Assembly: GCF_030286555.1 (NCBI RefSeq) | Contig: NZ_JASVWF010000006.1 | Span: forward strand, 1-64,000 | Source of the DNA: Actinomycetospora termitidis | Lineage (GTDB): Bacteria; Actinomycetota; Actinomycetes; Mycobacteriales; Pseudonocardiaceae | Direction: 5' to 3' | DNA length: 64,000 nucleotides | Shown: positions 43,898-52,752 of the stretch, piece after piece | Layout: each line of letters starts with the position of its first letter | Position numbering within the stretch: the stretch's first letter is position 1 | Position numbers and translations under genes: made by a program | Notes under the pieces: model-generated | Seen by the model: the letters and a program-made list of their open reading frames with translations, nothing else | Told to the model about the DNA's origin: nothing | The model's database searches: none

Positions 43898-43926
43898 AGA
43901 CCACGGCGGGCGCCGGAAGGTTGGGG
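43898..43926 (-). promoter_or_regulatory. Island-type promoter (site C)
   Basis: Minus strand CCCCAACC (43926-43919), 15-base spacer, TGGTCT (43903-43898). Drives the PH-like gene. The -35 box abuts the stop codon of the sigma gene. Confidence 0.7.
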
Positions 43927-44583
43927 TCAGGCCACGTCGCGCAGTTCGGCCAGCGCCGGGTCGTCCCGCAGCCGGCGCAGCGCGACGAAGCGATGCTTCT
44001 TCGCCGTGCCGACGGCGATGTCGAGCTCCGCGGCCGCCTGCGCCACGGTCAGGCCCCGGATGTCGACCAGTTCGACCAGGGCCCGCTGTCGAGGCGCGAG
44101 AGCCGCCAGGGCCCGCGCGACGACGAGGTGGAACAGCACCGGGTCCTCGAAGGGCGCGGTGGCGTCGGTGACGCCGGCCACGGCGTCGGGATCGTCGACC
44201 CGGCGTGCGCGGTCGCGTCCGGCCCGTCCACCGATGGTGGACGCCTCGTTGCGGACCGCCTGGAGGAGGTAGGCGAGTTCCCGGCCGGGTTCCTGCACGG
44301 TCGGCGGCTTCTGGCAGACCTTCCGCATGACCTCCTGCAGGAGGTCCTCGGCGGCTCCGTCGTCGCGCCCGAGCAGTGACCGGGCGAAGCGCAGGAGCCC
44401 GGCCCGCTCCGTGCGGTAGACGCCGATCATGGTGGCCAGCCGCTCGTCGGCGCCCGTACAGATACGCACCAGCCCGGAGCGGGTGCTCCGGTCCACGGCG
44501 AGCCCGCCCTCGTCGGGCAGCCAGCGCACGTCGAAGCGGCGCAGGAGGGCCGTGAGCCGGTCGTCCGGCGGGATCGTCGTCAT
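43927..44583 (-). CDS. ECF-like sigma factor (sigma B of the island)
   Basis: A 218-aa paralog of the factor at 42523-43191: LLRRFDVRWLPDEGG start, region 2 AEDLLQEVMRKVCQKPPT, region 4 LAPRQRALVELVDIRGLTVA, and GTAKKHRFVALRRLRDDPAL. Twelve bases after the Cys-rich peptide gene, so it is the third gene of the radical SAM operon, whose promoter it may itself recognise (positive feedback is inferred, not shown). Confidence 0.88.
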   Translation of the reverse strand: MTTIPPDDRLTALLRRFDVRWLPDEGGLAVDRSTRSGLVRICTGADERLATMIGVYRTERAGLLRFARSLLGRDDGAAEDLLQEVMRKVCQKPPTVQEPGRELAYLLQAVRNEASTIGGRAGRDRARRVDDPDAVAGVTDATAPFEDPVLFHLVVARALAALAPRQRALVELVDIRGLTVAQAAAELDIAVGTAKKHRFVALRRLRDDPALAELRDVA

Positions 44584-44595
44584 CTCGTCGTCTCC

Positions 44596-44979
44596 TCAGC
44601 CCGGCACGCAGTTGCAGGTGCAGACGTAGCCCTTGGGGATCTTCGTCGGCAGACACGGCTGGGTCAGGCGGTCACCGCCCACGTAGCCACCGCCGTACGA
44701 GCCACCCGCGGGCGGCGTCGTGGTGGTGGTCGTGGTGGTGGTGGTCGTGGTCGGCGGCGGGGTCGTGGTCGTCGTCGGCGGGGGCGTGGTGGTCGGCGGT
44801 ACGTACCGGGTGGTCGGCGGGGGTGCCGACGTCGGTCCGCAGGCCGTGAGCGCGGCCAGCGCGCCGGCCACGCCGAGTCCGGCGGCGAGCACGGGCCGGT
44901 GACGACGGCGGGGCGCGGGCAGCTCGACCGGGACGATCACCACCGGCGTCTCGGGCGTCTCGGGGTCGGGCATCGTCAT
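44596..44979 (-). CDS. Candidate radical SAM-modified Cys-rich lipopeptide
   Basis: A 127-aa precursor-like protein. A 28-residue head with a basic PAPRRRHRP patch precedes a hydrophobic helix ending in an LTAC lipobox (C47). A long Pro/Thr stalk (about 52-90) and a Gly/Tyr linker follow, then a C-terminal 20-residue Cys cluster: C109 and a GYVCTCNCVPG end with C120, C122 and C124. Its ATG overlaps the radical SAM stop (ATGA). The layout suggests a surface-tethered peptide whose Cys-rich tip is modified by the SPASM enzyme. No known RiPP class is recognised. Confidence 0.75.
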   Translation of the reverse strand: MTMPDPETPETPVVIVPVELPAPRRRHRPVLAAGLGVAGALAALTACGPTSAPPPTTRYVPPTTTPPPTTTTTPPPTTTTTTTTTTTTPPAGGSYGGGYVGGDRLTQPCLPTKIPKGYVCTCNCVPG

Positions 44980-46463
44980 GACGTCTCCTCGGTCGGGTCG
45001 GTGCCGTCGGGGCCCGCGTACCAGCGCAGGCCGCCGGCCTCGCCGATCGCGCGCACGAGCTGGTCCGCGGTGAGCGCGCGGGTGATGTGGCAGCGCTGCG
45101 AGCCGCGGAACGACTGCCCGGGGTGCTCGGAGCGCGCCTTGTGCAGGCAGTCCCCGGCGCAGCTCCACTTCGCGAAGCAGCCGGAGCAGAAGTCGTGGTG
45201 GCCGGTGGCGTGGGCCCGCAGGGAGTCGCGACGGGTCGTGTCGACGAGGTAGCCGTCGCCGTCGGGATCGCTGCGGCCGTACACGAACCCGTCGGCCTGG
45301 GGCGAGGCGTCGGAGAAGACCTCGTAGCAGCCGGAGATCGCGCCGCCCGGTGTGACGGCGAAGGTGTCCCGGGTGACGCCGCAGAAGTGGTGGCTGACCA
45401 GCCCGAGCCGGGCGGCGGAGTAGAACAGCCCGACCCCGGCGTCGTCGGCCCGCAGCTGCGCCGTGCGGTAGGCGTCGACGAACTCCGTGGTCTCCGCCGA
45501 CGTCGCGTCGGCCCACCGCCCGAGCCGGTAGGCGGGCTCGACCTGGATCCGCCGCGGCCGGAAGCGCGTGGCCAGGAACTCCACGGAGTCCGCGAGCCGC
45601 GGGATCTGGTCCCGGGTCACGGTGACGCGCAGGTTGTAGCGGAACCCGGCCGCGTCGAAGCGCTCGAGCGTGCGCATCAGCGGCGCGGACGACCCGGCAC
45701 CGCCGACCCGGGGGCGGTGCGCGTCCTGCACCTCGGGGAGCCCGTCGCACGAGATGCTGGCGGAGTCGACGTGGGCGGCCAGCCAATCGGCGCGGGCGGG
45801 CGGGAGGACGCCGTTCGTGGCCAGCGTGACGGTCGCGGCCAGGCCCGCGGCCGTCGCGCGGTCGCGGAGCCGCTCCACGGCCGCCGTCAGGACCTCCCAG
45901 TTCAGGGTGGGTTCTCCGCCGCCGTGCAGGGCGAGCGCGACCCGGTCCGCTCCCGTGGCCACGGCGTTGTCGACGACGGTGTCGACCGCCTGCCGTGCGA
46001 CCGGCCACGGCATCCACTCCTGCACGGTGTCGCCGGCCGAGGCGTAGCAGTAGTCGCAGCGCAGGTTGCACGCCGTGGTGAGGAAGAGCGTGACCGCGGT
46101 GGGGACGGTCGGGCCGGTCAGGAGGTCGTCCGGTGGGGCCTCCGGTCCGCCGTCGACGAGGCCCATGGAGCGCAGGAACGCCAGGAGGTCCGGGTCGACC
46201 GGTGCCGCCGCGTCGTCGAGCCGGGCCAGCGCGTCGCGCCCCGCCGTCGTCGTCACGAACGCCGCGCGGCGCAACGGGGCGTAGACGACGTGGCGGTCGT
46301 CGCCGAGCGGCACGTCGAACACCTCGCTCGACCACCGGCCCCCCGGTGAGGCCAGCACGTCGTGCGGCCCGTCGACCGGACCCTCGTCGTGCGTCACCAC
46401 CGTCAGCCCCAGCGGGCGGCCCCGCAGGCCCTCCCGCACCGGTTCCTCCACCACGGACCCCAT
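44976..46463 (-). CDS. Radical SAM/SPASM peptide-modifying enzyme
   Basis: A 495-aa enzyme. Residues 1-115 resemble a peptide-recognition region. The radical SAM domain has C132-x3-C136-x2-C139 (TTACNLRCDYCY) and LALHGGGEPTLNWEVL. The C-terminal SPASM region has CGVTRDTF, a GCYEVF cysteine, CSGCFAKWSCAGDC and a late RCHITR cysteine, enough for two auxiliary Fe-S clusters. Such enzymes install thioether or C-C crosslinks in peptides. It leads an operon with a Cys-rich lipopeptide and a sigma factor, under promoter site F. Confidence 0.9.
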   Translation of the reverse strand: MGSVVEEPVREGLRGRPLGLTVVTHDEGPVDGPHDVLASPGGRWSSEVFDVPLGDDRHVVYAPLRRAAFVTTTAGRDALARLDDAAAPVDPDLLAFLRSMGLVDGGPEAPPDDLLTGPTVPTAVTLFLTTACNLRCDYCYASAGDTVQEWMPWPVARQAVDTVVDNAVATGADRVALALHGGGEPTLNWEVLTAAVERLRDRATAAGLAATVTLATNGVLPPARADWLAAHVDSASISCDGLPEVQDAHRPRVGGAGSSAPLMRTLERFDAAGFRYNLRVTVTRDQIPRLADSVEFLATRFRPRRIQVEPAYRLGRWADATSAETTEFVDAYRTAQLRADDAGVGLFYSAARLGLVSHHFCGVTRDTFAVTPGGAISGCYEVFSDASPQADGFVYGRSDPDGDGYLVDTTRRDSLRAHATGHHDFCSGCFAKWSCAGDCLHKARSEHPGQSFRGSQRCHITRALTADQLVRAIGEAGGLRWYAGPDGTDPTEETS

Positions 46464-46497
46464 GTGTCCTCCCTCGCCGTCGTGTCGGTCTCGTCCG

Positions 46498-46529
46498 GGG
46501 GACCACCGGGACCCCGCACAGGGTTGGGG
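46498..46529 (-). promoter_or_regulatory. Island-type promoter (site F)
   Basis: Minus strand CCCCAACC (46529-46522), 16-base spacer, TGGTCC near 46505-46500. Precedes the radical SAM gene by about 40 bases; back to back with site B. Confidence 0.7.
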
Positions 46530-46556
46530 CCGGTCGGCGAGGAATTTCCGCGGTCA

Positions 46557-46587
46557 CCCCCAACCTTCGGCGGCGGTGTGCCGGTCC
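46557..46587 (+). promoter_or_regulatory. Island-type promoter (site B)
   Basis: CCCCCAACC at 46557-46565, 16-base spacer, CGGTCC at 46582-46587. Drives the small BamE-like gene and the long STAND gene. Divergent from site F only about 28 bases away. Confidence 0.72.
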
Positions 46588-46615
46588 TCCCCGGCAGGGA
46601 CGAGTGGCGGGAGAC

Positions 46616-46858
46616 GTGGTGGGGACGACGGTCGAGGTCGGGATGAGTACGGGCGAGGTCGGCGAGCGGCTCGGCAGGCCGCCGCGGCGGGCGCTCGTGC
46701 GGTCCGTGGGCAGCGCGTCGGACCAGGAGCTGTGGATCTATCCCGACCGCGAGATCCTCTTCGACGGGGCCGGGCGCGCGTGCGAGATCCGCGTCCTCCG
46801 GCCGCCGACGCGATGGGTGATCGCGGACGGCACGGCGACCGCGTTCCCGGCGCGATGA
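46616..46858 (+). CDS. Small BamE/SmpA-like domain protein
   Basis: An 80-aa protein: TTVEVGMSTGEVGERLGRPP followed by ELWIYPDREILFDG and a closing basic strand, the pattern of the BamE/OmlA-like alpha-beta fold used for protein-protein contacts. No signal peptide, so cytoplasmic. GTG at 46616 or 46619 after GGGAGA. Its TGA overlaps the STAND ATG, implying a joint role with that protein. Confidence 0.65.
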   Translation: MVGTTVEVGMSTGEVGERLGRPPRRALVRSVGSASDQELWIYPDREILFDGAGRACEIRVLRPPTRWVIADGTATAFPAR

Positions 46859-49800
46859 GCACGAGATCCACGTCGTCACCCGGTCGTGTCAGACTCCGCG
46901 TCGTGGGGGAGGGGCGCCGGGGGACCGGCGAGGCACAGCGCGCCGTCGTGCGGTTCGGGCGGTCGGGCTACGCGGTCGGGGCCGGGATGCTGCTCGCGCC
47001 GGACATCGTCGCCACCTGCGCGCACGTCGTCGCGGAGGCGCTCGGGCACGACGACGTGCCCGACGGGATGCCCCCGGACAAAATGCGGATCGACCTGCCG
47101 TTCCTGCCCGGCCGACCGGAGCGGTGGGCCCAGGTGTGGCGGTGGGCGCCCCCGGACGAGGACGGCGGCGGCGACGTCGCGGTGCTGCGGCTCGACGAGC
47201 CGGTGCCGGCCGACCCACCCCCGTTACGGCGGGTCGCGGACCCTTTCGGCGACGCGTTCCAAATCGCCGGCTTCCCACCGGGCCGGGAGGAGGGCTCCTG
47301 GACGGCGGGGGAGTTCCGACGGGGTCAGGCCAGCGGGTGGCTGCAGCTGGTGGATCACGACGACGAGCCCGTCGGGCCGGGCTTCAGCGGCGCCCCGGTC
47401 TGGGACGTGGAGCACGAGGCCGTCGTCGCGATGGCCGTGGCGGCGGACCTGCCCGGGAGCGACGGCGGCGCCTACGCCCTCCCGATCGACCGGGTCCTGG
47501 CCCTCGCGCCCGACCTGCTCGTCAACCCGTACCGCGGGCTGGCCGCCCTGGGCGAGGACGACGCCGAGTTCTTCTTCGGCCGTGACGACGACGTGGCTCG
47601 TGCCGTCGGCGTGCTCGACGCCACCCGGCTGCTGATCCTCACCGGGGGCTCCGGGTCCGGGAAGTCGTCCCTGCTCGCGGCCGGCGTCATCCCCGCCCTC
47701 CGTCGGCAGGGCCGCACGATCGCGATCGCTCGGCTCGCAGGCGCGGACACCGCGGCGACCGTGGTCGAGGGCATCGCCGCGGGGCTCGGCGCCGTCGGGG
47801 CGGAGATGGCGACGACGTGGCGGGCCCGGTTGCGTGCCCTGCTGGAGGGGCGCGAGGTCGACGACCTGGCCCATCGGCGGCTCGTCGTCGTCATCGACCA
47901 GTTCGAGGACCTGCCGGTGCTGACGCCCGAGGCCGCCCGCGCGGCGCTGGACGTCGTGACCGCCCTGGCCCGCGCGGGCGTGGCGGTCGCCCTGACCGCG
48001 CGGTGGGCGACGTTCGATGCGCTGCGCACCGGGTCGACGGTCGCCGACCTGCAGCGCTCACTGGTCGCGATCACCCCGCTCGACCGGCCGGGTCTGCGGG
48101 CCGCGGTGGCGGAGCCCGCGGCCCGCGTGCCCGGGCCCTCGTTCGCGCCGGAGCTGGTCGAGCGGATCGTGGACGACGCCGGCGACGAGCCCGGCCGGCT
48201 GCCGCTGGTCGCCGCGACGCTCACCGCGCTGTGGGACGACGGTCGGCTGACCGTGGAGGCCTACGAGCGGGTCGGTCGCGTGGAGGGTGCACTGGTCACG
48301 GCCGCCGAGCAGGTGTGGGGCGCGCTGGGGACCGAGGAGCGGCACGAGGCGCGGGACGCGCTGACCGCGATGACCCTCCCTGTCGAGAACGGCTTCGTGC
48401 GGCACCCGTCCCTCCTGGCGTCCGCGTCGGACCGACGACGCCGGGTCGTGGAACGCCTCGCGGAGGCACGCCTCGTCGTGATCGGACCCGGACCGCGCGG
48501 CGAGGTCGCCGAGCTCGCCCACCAGGCGCTGCTCGAGCACTGGCCGCGTCTGCGGACGTGGGTCGAGGCCGACGCGGACTTCCTGCGGTGGCGGGCGCAG
48601 GTCGGTCCGGCCGCCGAGCGGTGGGCGGCCGATCACGAGCCCGGGGTCCTGTTGCGGGGCGCGGACCTGGAGACGGCACTGCGGTTCTCGTCCCGGGACG
48701 ACCTCGCGCCACGGGAGCGGTCCCTGGTCGACGCCAGCCACGGTCGTCGGCGTCGTGACCGGCGGGTCCGGACGACGGCCGTCGCGGTCGTCGTCGTGCT
48801 CGCCCTGGTGGCGGGTGTCCTGTCGATCGTGCTGGGGCAGAGCAACGGGCGGCTGAGCCGGGCCCTCGCGGTCGCGAACGCGAGGACGCTCGCCCAGCTG
48901 TCCTCGAGTCGCCTGCCCACCGACGCCGGCGCAGCCACCCAGTTGGCCCTGGCGGCCTACGCCGCCGACCCGGACGGGGTGGAGGCGCGCGAGGCCGTCG
49001 GGCAGGCCTTCCTCGCGCGACGGTCCACGGTCGGCCGGTTCGACGTGCCGGACGCGACCGGCGCCCTCGGGGGACTGGAGATCGACCCGTCGTCGGGAGC
49101 GGCGTTGGTGGCGATGCCGAGTGCGGCGACCGTCGTCGACGGGCTCGGTGGGCCGCGCCCGGTCGTGACGCCCGTCCCCGAGGTCGACGGGCGGTTGCGC
49201 CCGCTCACGGTGGTGCCGGGCGGGCGCTTCGTGCTGCTCGCCGATCCCACCGGCCGCACGCTCGTGTGGGACCGCACCGACGCGGCGCCACCGCGGGAGC
49301 TGCCCCTGGCGCGTCGGGGCGTGCTGCCTACGGCCGACGGTGCGCACCTGCTCAGCACCGTCGCGGGAGGGACCGAGGTCCGCCTCGACGACCTGGTCAC
49401 GGGCGCCTCGACGGCGGTGATGCAGCTCCCGGAGGCCGGGGACACGGTCTGGCCGACGGCCGATCCCACCCGTGTCCTGGTCCGCGTCCCCGATCCGCAG
49501 GTCGCGTTGGCGGACATCACCACCGCGCGGCCGATGGCCACCCTGACCCTCCGCGACGTCCGGACCGGCGCGGTGCTGGGGACGTTCTCGCCGAACACCG
49601 TGGTCGCCGGCAACGGGCGGTTCCTGGTGACCTGCGGCGACGAGCAGATCGGTCCCGGGACGAACGTGCTCACCGTTGCCGACGGCGCGACCGGCACCCC
49701 GACCCGACGGATTCCGACGTCCGGGACCGGCCCGAGCTGCCGTCCGGACAGCACCATGGTGACCTCCGACGGGGAGCACCTCGCCTGGTTGGAGAACGGG

Positions 49801-51099
49801 TCGAGCACGGACGCCACCGGGACCGACCGGGCCCAGCTCGTCGGCCTGGCCGACGGGGCACGGAGTTCGGTCTGGCTCCCGTCCGCGGCCGGCCTGGACG
49901 CCGACGACGTCCGGTCCGTCGAGCACACCACCGCGATCGGGACGCGGATCCGCCGGACGTCCCTGGTCGGGGTGCACGACGGTCGGGTCCTGCTGGCGGA
50001 CGGGACCGGGATCGACCTGCTGGCCCCGTCGACCGTGCCCGCGTGGCGGGACTCCGGCGACACCTCCGCCCCGACGATCGCGTTCGGCGGCCCGGACGGC
50101 TCGTTCGTCGTGGTGATGCGGCGTTTCGAGAACCGGGCCCGGGTGGTCGATCGGGCGAGCGGGCGGGTGCTGGGGGAGCTGGACGAGGCCCGGATGGGGC
50201 TCGATCCGGGGGAGACCGTGACGAACCTCGGGAGCTTCACCGACCGCCGCACGATGTGGGTGACCACGCGGTCGCCCACCGGGCCGCGGGTCCGGGAGTT
50301 CGATCTGCCGACGATGACGCCGACGGGTCCCTACGAGCTCGGCCCGGCCGGCGCCACCGGTGCCGGCGCCGACACCGACACCGCGCGGGTGCAGCTCGTC
50401 CGGACGCCCGATCGGTTGGTCGTGCTCTCCCGCGGCGTGCTCTCGTGGTGGTCGACGGCCACCCACCGGCTGGTCGCCCCGCCGACGCCCGTGGCCACCG
50501 ACCCGGACACGCTCTCCTACCTCGACGACCACGGCGGCTTCACGGCCGTCGACGATGCCGCGGACACGGTGGCGGTCCGGGATCCGGAGGGGCTGCGCGA
50601 GTGGCGGCTCGGCGACCCGCGCCCGGTCCCGGTCGACGTCGATCTCACCGACGCGGAGACCCCGTACCAGTTCGACCACGGTCACCTGCGCACGCTGGAG
50701 GTACCCGGCACGCTCGGCTCCCGCGACCCGACGGACGGCCACCCGGACGCCCCGCCGACGGCGATCCCGAGCACGGCCTCGTTCGTCGGGAACGACGTCG
50801 CGGGCGACATCGTCACCGCGGACGCCCCCGGCGGCAGCAACGCCGTCCTGCGGTTCTGGGACGGGGTGGACCTGCGTCCGCGCGGGGAACTGCGGGTCCC
50901 CGGCGACACGGGGAACCGGCTCGACGTGATCGACGGACGGTGGGAGATGGACACCGCGAACGACTTCGTGACGATCCCCGTGGACGCCGACGCGTGGCGG
51001 GCCGGGCTCTGCGCGGTGCAGGACCGGCCGTTCACCGACGCCGAGAGGGCCCTCCTGCCCGCGGGGGCCGACACCGCCGCCCCGTGCGGTGCCGGCTGA
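46855..51099 (+). CDS. Trypsin-like protease/STAND NTPase with C-terminal propeller
   Basis: A 1414-aa paralog of the 40.4-kb protein. Trypsin domain with an intact triad (H57, D107, S178 in GPGFSGAP), NPYRGLAALGEDD linker, STAND NTPase (Walker A GGSGSGKSS at 264-272; Walker B VVVIDQFEDL at about 344-353), helical region with VAELAHQALLEHWPRLRTW, and a membrane helix at about 641-662. Then comes a long repeat region (about 690-1400) resembling a degenerate WD40/PQQ-like propeller. Topology suggests an external or membrane-side sensor gating a cytoplasmic protease. Coupled to the BamE-like gene. Family knowledge links this architecture to signalling and defence; the trigger is unknown. Confidence 0.88.
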   Translation: MSTRSTSSPGRVRLRVVGEGRRGTGEAQRAVVRFGRSGYAVGAGMLLAPDIVATCAHVVAEALGHDDVPDGMPPDKMRIDLPFLPGRPERWAQVWRWAPPDEDGGGDVAVLRLDEPVPADPPPLRRVADPFGDAFQIAGFPPGREEGSWTAGEFRRGQASGWLQLVDHDDEPVGPGFSGAPVWDVEHEAVVAMAVAADLPGSDGGAYALPIDRVLALAPDLLVNPYRGLAALGEDDAEFFFGRDDDVARAVGVLDATRLLILTGGSGSGKSSLLAAGVIPALRRQGRTIAIARLAGADTAATVVEGIAAGLGAVGAEMATTWRARLRALLEGREVDDLAHRRLVVVIDQFEDLPVLTPEAARAALDVVTALARAGVAVALTARWATFDALRTGSTVADLQRSLVAITPLDRPGLRAAVAEPAARVPGPSFAPELVERIVDDAGDEPGRLPLVAATLTALWDDGRLTVEAYERVGRVEGALVTAAEQVWGALGTEERHEARDALTAMTLPVENGFVRHPSLLASASDRRRRVVERLAEARLVVIGPGPRGEVAELAHQALLEHWPRLRTWVEADADFLRWRAQVGPAAERWAADHEPGVLLRGADLETALRFSSRDDLAPRERSLVDASHGRRRRDRRVRTTAVAVVVVLALVAGVLSIVLGQSNGRLSRALAVANARTLAQLSSSRLPTDAGAATQLALAAYAADPDGVEAREAVGQAFLARRSTVGRFDVPDATGALGGLEIDPSSGAALVAMPSAATVVDGLGGPRPVVTPVPEVDGRLRPLTVVPGGRFVLLADPTGRTLVWDRTDAAPPRELPLARRGVLPTADGAHLLSTVAGGTEVRLDDLVTGASTAVMQLPEAGDTVWPTADPTRVLVRVPDPQVALADITTARPMATLTLRDVRTGAVLGTFSPNTVVAGNGRFLVTCGDEQIGPGTNVLTVADGATGTPTRRIPTSGTGPSCRPDSTMVTSDGEHLAWLENGSSTDATGTDRAQLVGLADGARSSVWLPSAAGLDADDVRSVEHTTAIGTRIRRTSLVGVHDGRVLLADGTGIDLLAPSTVPAWRDSGDTSAPTIAFGGPDGSFVVVMRRFENRARVVDRASGRVLGELDEARMGLDPGETVTNLGSFTDRRTMWVTTRSPTGPRVREFDLPTMTPTGPYELGPAGATGAGADTDTARVQLVRTPDRLVVLSRGVLSWWSTATHRLVAPPTPVATDPDTLSYLDDHGGFTAVDDAADTVAVRDPEGLREWRLGDPRPVPVDVDLTDAETPYQFDHGHLRTLEVPGTLGSRDPTDGHPDAPPTAIPSTASFVGNDVAGDIVTADAPGGSNAVLRFWDGVDLRPRGELRVPGDTGNRLDVIDGRWEMDTANDFVTIPVDADAWRAGLCAVQDRPFTDAERALLPAGADTAAPCGAG

Positions 51100-51106
51100 G
51101 TCCACC

Positions 51107-52573
51107 TCACTGCAGCAGCTTGACCAGGAGGAGCGCGATGATCGTGGCGACCACGACGCCGTAGAGGATCATCGGCGCCCAGTTCCCGGCCGTCACCGGT
51201 CCCATCGATGCCGGTCGACCCCGCACGGGCGGAGCGGCGGGGGGCGGCGGGGGAGCGGGGACCACCGGCGGCACCCGCGCCGGGCGTCGCGGAGGCGACG
51301 AGGAGACGGCTCGCGGGGCGCCGTTCATCCCGGCGATGGCGGCTGACACGGGTCCGTCGATGCGACCGTGGCTGCGTTCCAGCGCGGCTCGGAGGACCTC
51401 GGCCGCGCGACCCGTCGACGGGGTGCTCCAGGGGTGTCCGTCCGTGTGCCACGGCACGACGGTGACGCCGTACGTCCGTTCGAGAGCCTGCCGGGCCATC
51501 GTCGGGACGCCGGGCGAGGCCAGGAGCACCAGCGGGTAGGCCTTCTGCGCCCGCCAGCCGAACTCCGCCTCGACCAGCCGCCCCCACAGGCCCACGCAGC
51601 CCATCACCGACGCGCCGGAACCGCTGCCGTGGTACCGGCCGGCGTAGGCGATGTCGCGCGCCGCGTAGACCCCGCAGCTGCAGCTCGCGGCCGGCACGGA
51701 GTGGTAGCCCCCGACCGCGCACGCACCCACCATCGGTTGCAGCCCGGGCCAGGCGTCGGGGCAGGTGACCGAGGTGAGCCGGGTCCCGGCCAGCTGCCAC
51801 GTGCGCCAGGCGACGACGAGCCCGGCCACGTCGGGGACGACCGCAGGGGCCGGGGCCTCGTGGGTCTCCGGCGAGCGGCGCTGCCCCGGGACGCGGGGTG
51901 CGCCCACCGCGGGGGAGCGACCGGCGCGCCAGGCCTCGGCCGCCGACCAGGCGGTGACCACCTCGGCGACGAGGTCCTCGACCAGCCGCCGCCGCGTCCC
52001 CCCGGCACCGCGCGCACCCAGCGAGGACTCGAGGCGGAGGCGCAGGGTCTGCCACACGACCCGGCGCAGCGGGTCGGCGAACATCGCGACGGTGTCGGCG
52101 GCCCCCGCGTAGACCGGCACGCCGTACGTGGACCCCAGGACCCGACGCTGGTCCGGCGTGACCCTGTCGTTGCCGATCAGCAGGACCGGGTAGGCCCGCT
52201 TCGCGCGCCCGCCCGGCCCGGCCGTCGATCGTCCGTCGAAGCCTCCCCAGAACGCGACACACCCGATGACGAGGGCCGTCCCCGGCCAGCGGACGGCCAG
52301 CCCGGGGAGGGCCGCCTCGTCACGCACCGGGAGACCGCACCCGCAGCCGGGCGCCGGGGCGACGTGGTTCCGGGTCGCGCACCGCGCGACCCGCGCCCGC
52401 CGCACCGGCCAGAACTCCGTCTCGCCGACCGAGACCAGGCGGTCGTCGCGCACCGTCCACACCTGCCACCCCAGCCGGAGCCCCGGGAGTTCCGCCGAGG
52501 CGTCCAGCGGCGAGGCGAGGGTGGCGTGGTGCTCGTCGCCGCCGAGCCCGTCGTCGCGTTCCAGGAGGGACAT
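51107..52573 (-). CDS. Tail-anchored protein with duplicated Cys-His domain
   Basis: A 488-aa protein of unknown function. It has two copies of one domain (about 30-170 and 235-390), each with ARCATRNHVAPAPGCGCG or GYHSVPAASCSCGVYAA (H-x2-P-x3-C-x-C-G), then VIGCVAFWGG or VMGCVGLWG, and an RAKRAYPVLL or RAQKAYPLVLL strand. I recall this motif set from unassigned actinobacterial proteins. A Pro-rich linker leads to a C-terminal membrane helix (ILYGVVVATIIALLLVKLL). It overlaps the 59-aa gene by one base (TGATG) and is tail to tail with the STAND gene. Confidence 0.65.
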   Translation of the reverse strand: MSLLERDDGLGGDEHHATLASPLDASAELPGLRLGWQVWTVRDDRLVSVGETEFWPVRRARVARCATRNHVAPAPGCGCGLPVRDEAALPGLAVRWPGTALVIGCVAFWGGFDGRSTAGPGGRAKRAYPVLLIGNDRVTPDQRRVLGSTYGVPVYAGAADTVAMFADPLRRVVWQTLRLRLESSLGARGAGGTRRRLVEDLVAEVVTAWSAAEAWRAGRSPAVGAPRVPGQRRSPETHEAPAPAVVPDVAGLVVAWRTWQLAGTRLTSVTCPDAWPGLQPMVGACAVGGYHSVPAASCSCGVYAARDIAYAGRYHGSGSGASVMGCVGLWGRLVEAEFGWRAQKAYPLVLLASPGVPTMARQALERTYGVTVVPWHTDGHPWSTPSTGRAAEVLRAALERSHGRIDGPVSAAIAGMNGAPRAVSSSPPRRPARVPPVVPAPPPPPAAPPVRGRPASMGPVTAGNWAPMILYGVVVATIIALLLVKLLQ

Positions 52574-52752
52574 CAGATGGTCGCCTCCTCACGGATCGCC
52601 GGGACGGGCTCGCGGTCCCGGTGCTCCTGGAGCGTCCCGGTGGTGGCCGGCTCGGCGGGGACCGTCTCTGCCGGCACGATCCGGTGGCGACCCGGGATCG
52701 GTTCCTCCACCGGTTCGACGGTGACGGTCCGCAGGACCTGTCCGATGTTCAT
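52573..52752 (-). CDS. 59-aa small protein between sigma and Cys-His genes
   Basis: Starts MNIGQVLRTVTVEPVEEPIP and is Pro/Glu/Ala rich, without Cys or membrane helix. Its ATG overlaps the sigma stop (ATGA) and its own stop overlaps the next ATG, so it is translated within the operon. Function unknown; it could be a small regulator of the sigma factor or a peptide substrate. Confidence 0.6.
   Translation of the reverse strand: MNIGQVLRTVTVEPVEEPIPGRHRIVPAETVPAEPATTGTLQEHRDREPVPAIREEATI

Noticed and set aside
44720-44902. Valine-run open frame on the plus strand
   Set aside because: It is the complement of the Thr codon run in the stalk of the Cys-rich lipopeptide.
48058-51105. Very long antisense frame (over 1000 codons) opposite the STAND gene
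   Set aside because: A by-product of high GC; composition is Arg/Gly/Pro-rich without domains, while the plus-strand frame has clear catalytic motifs.
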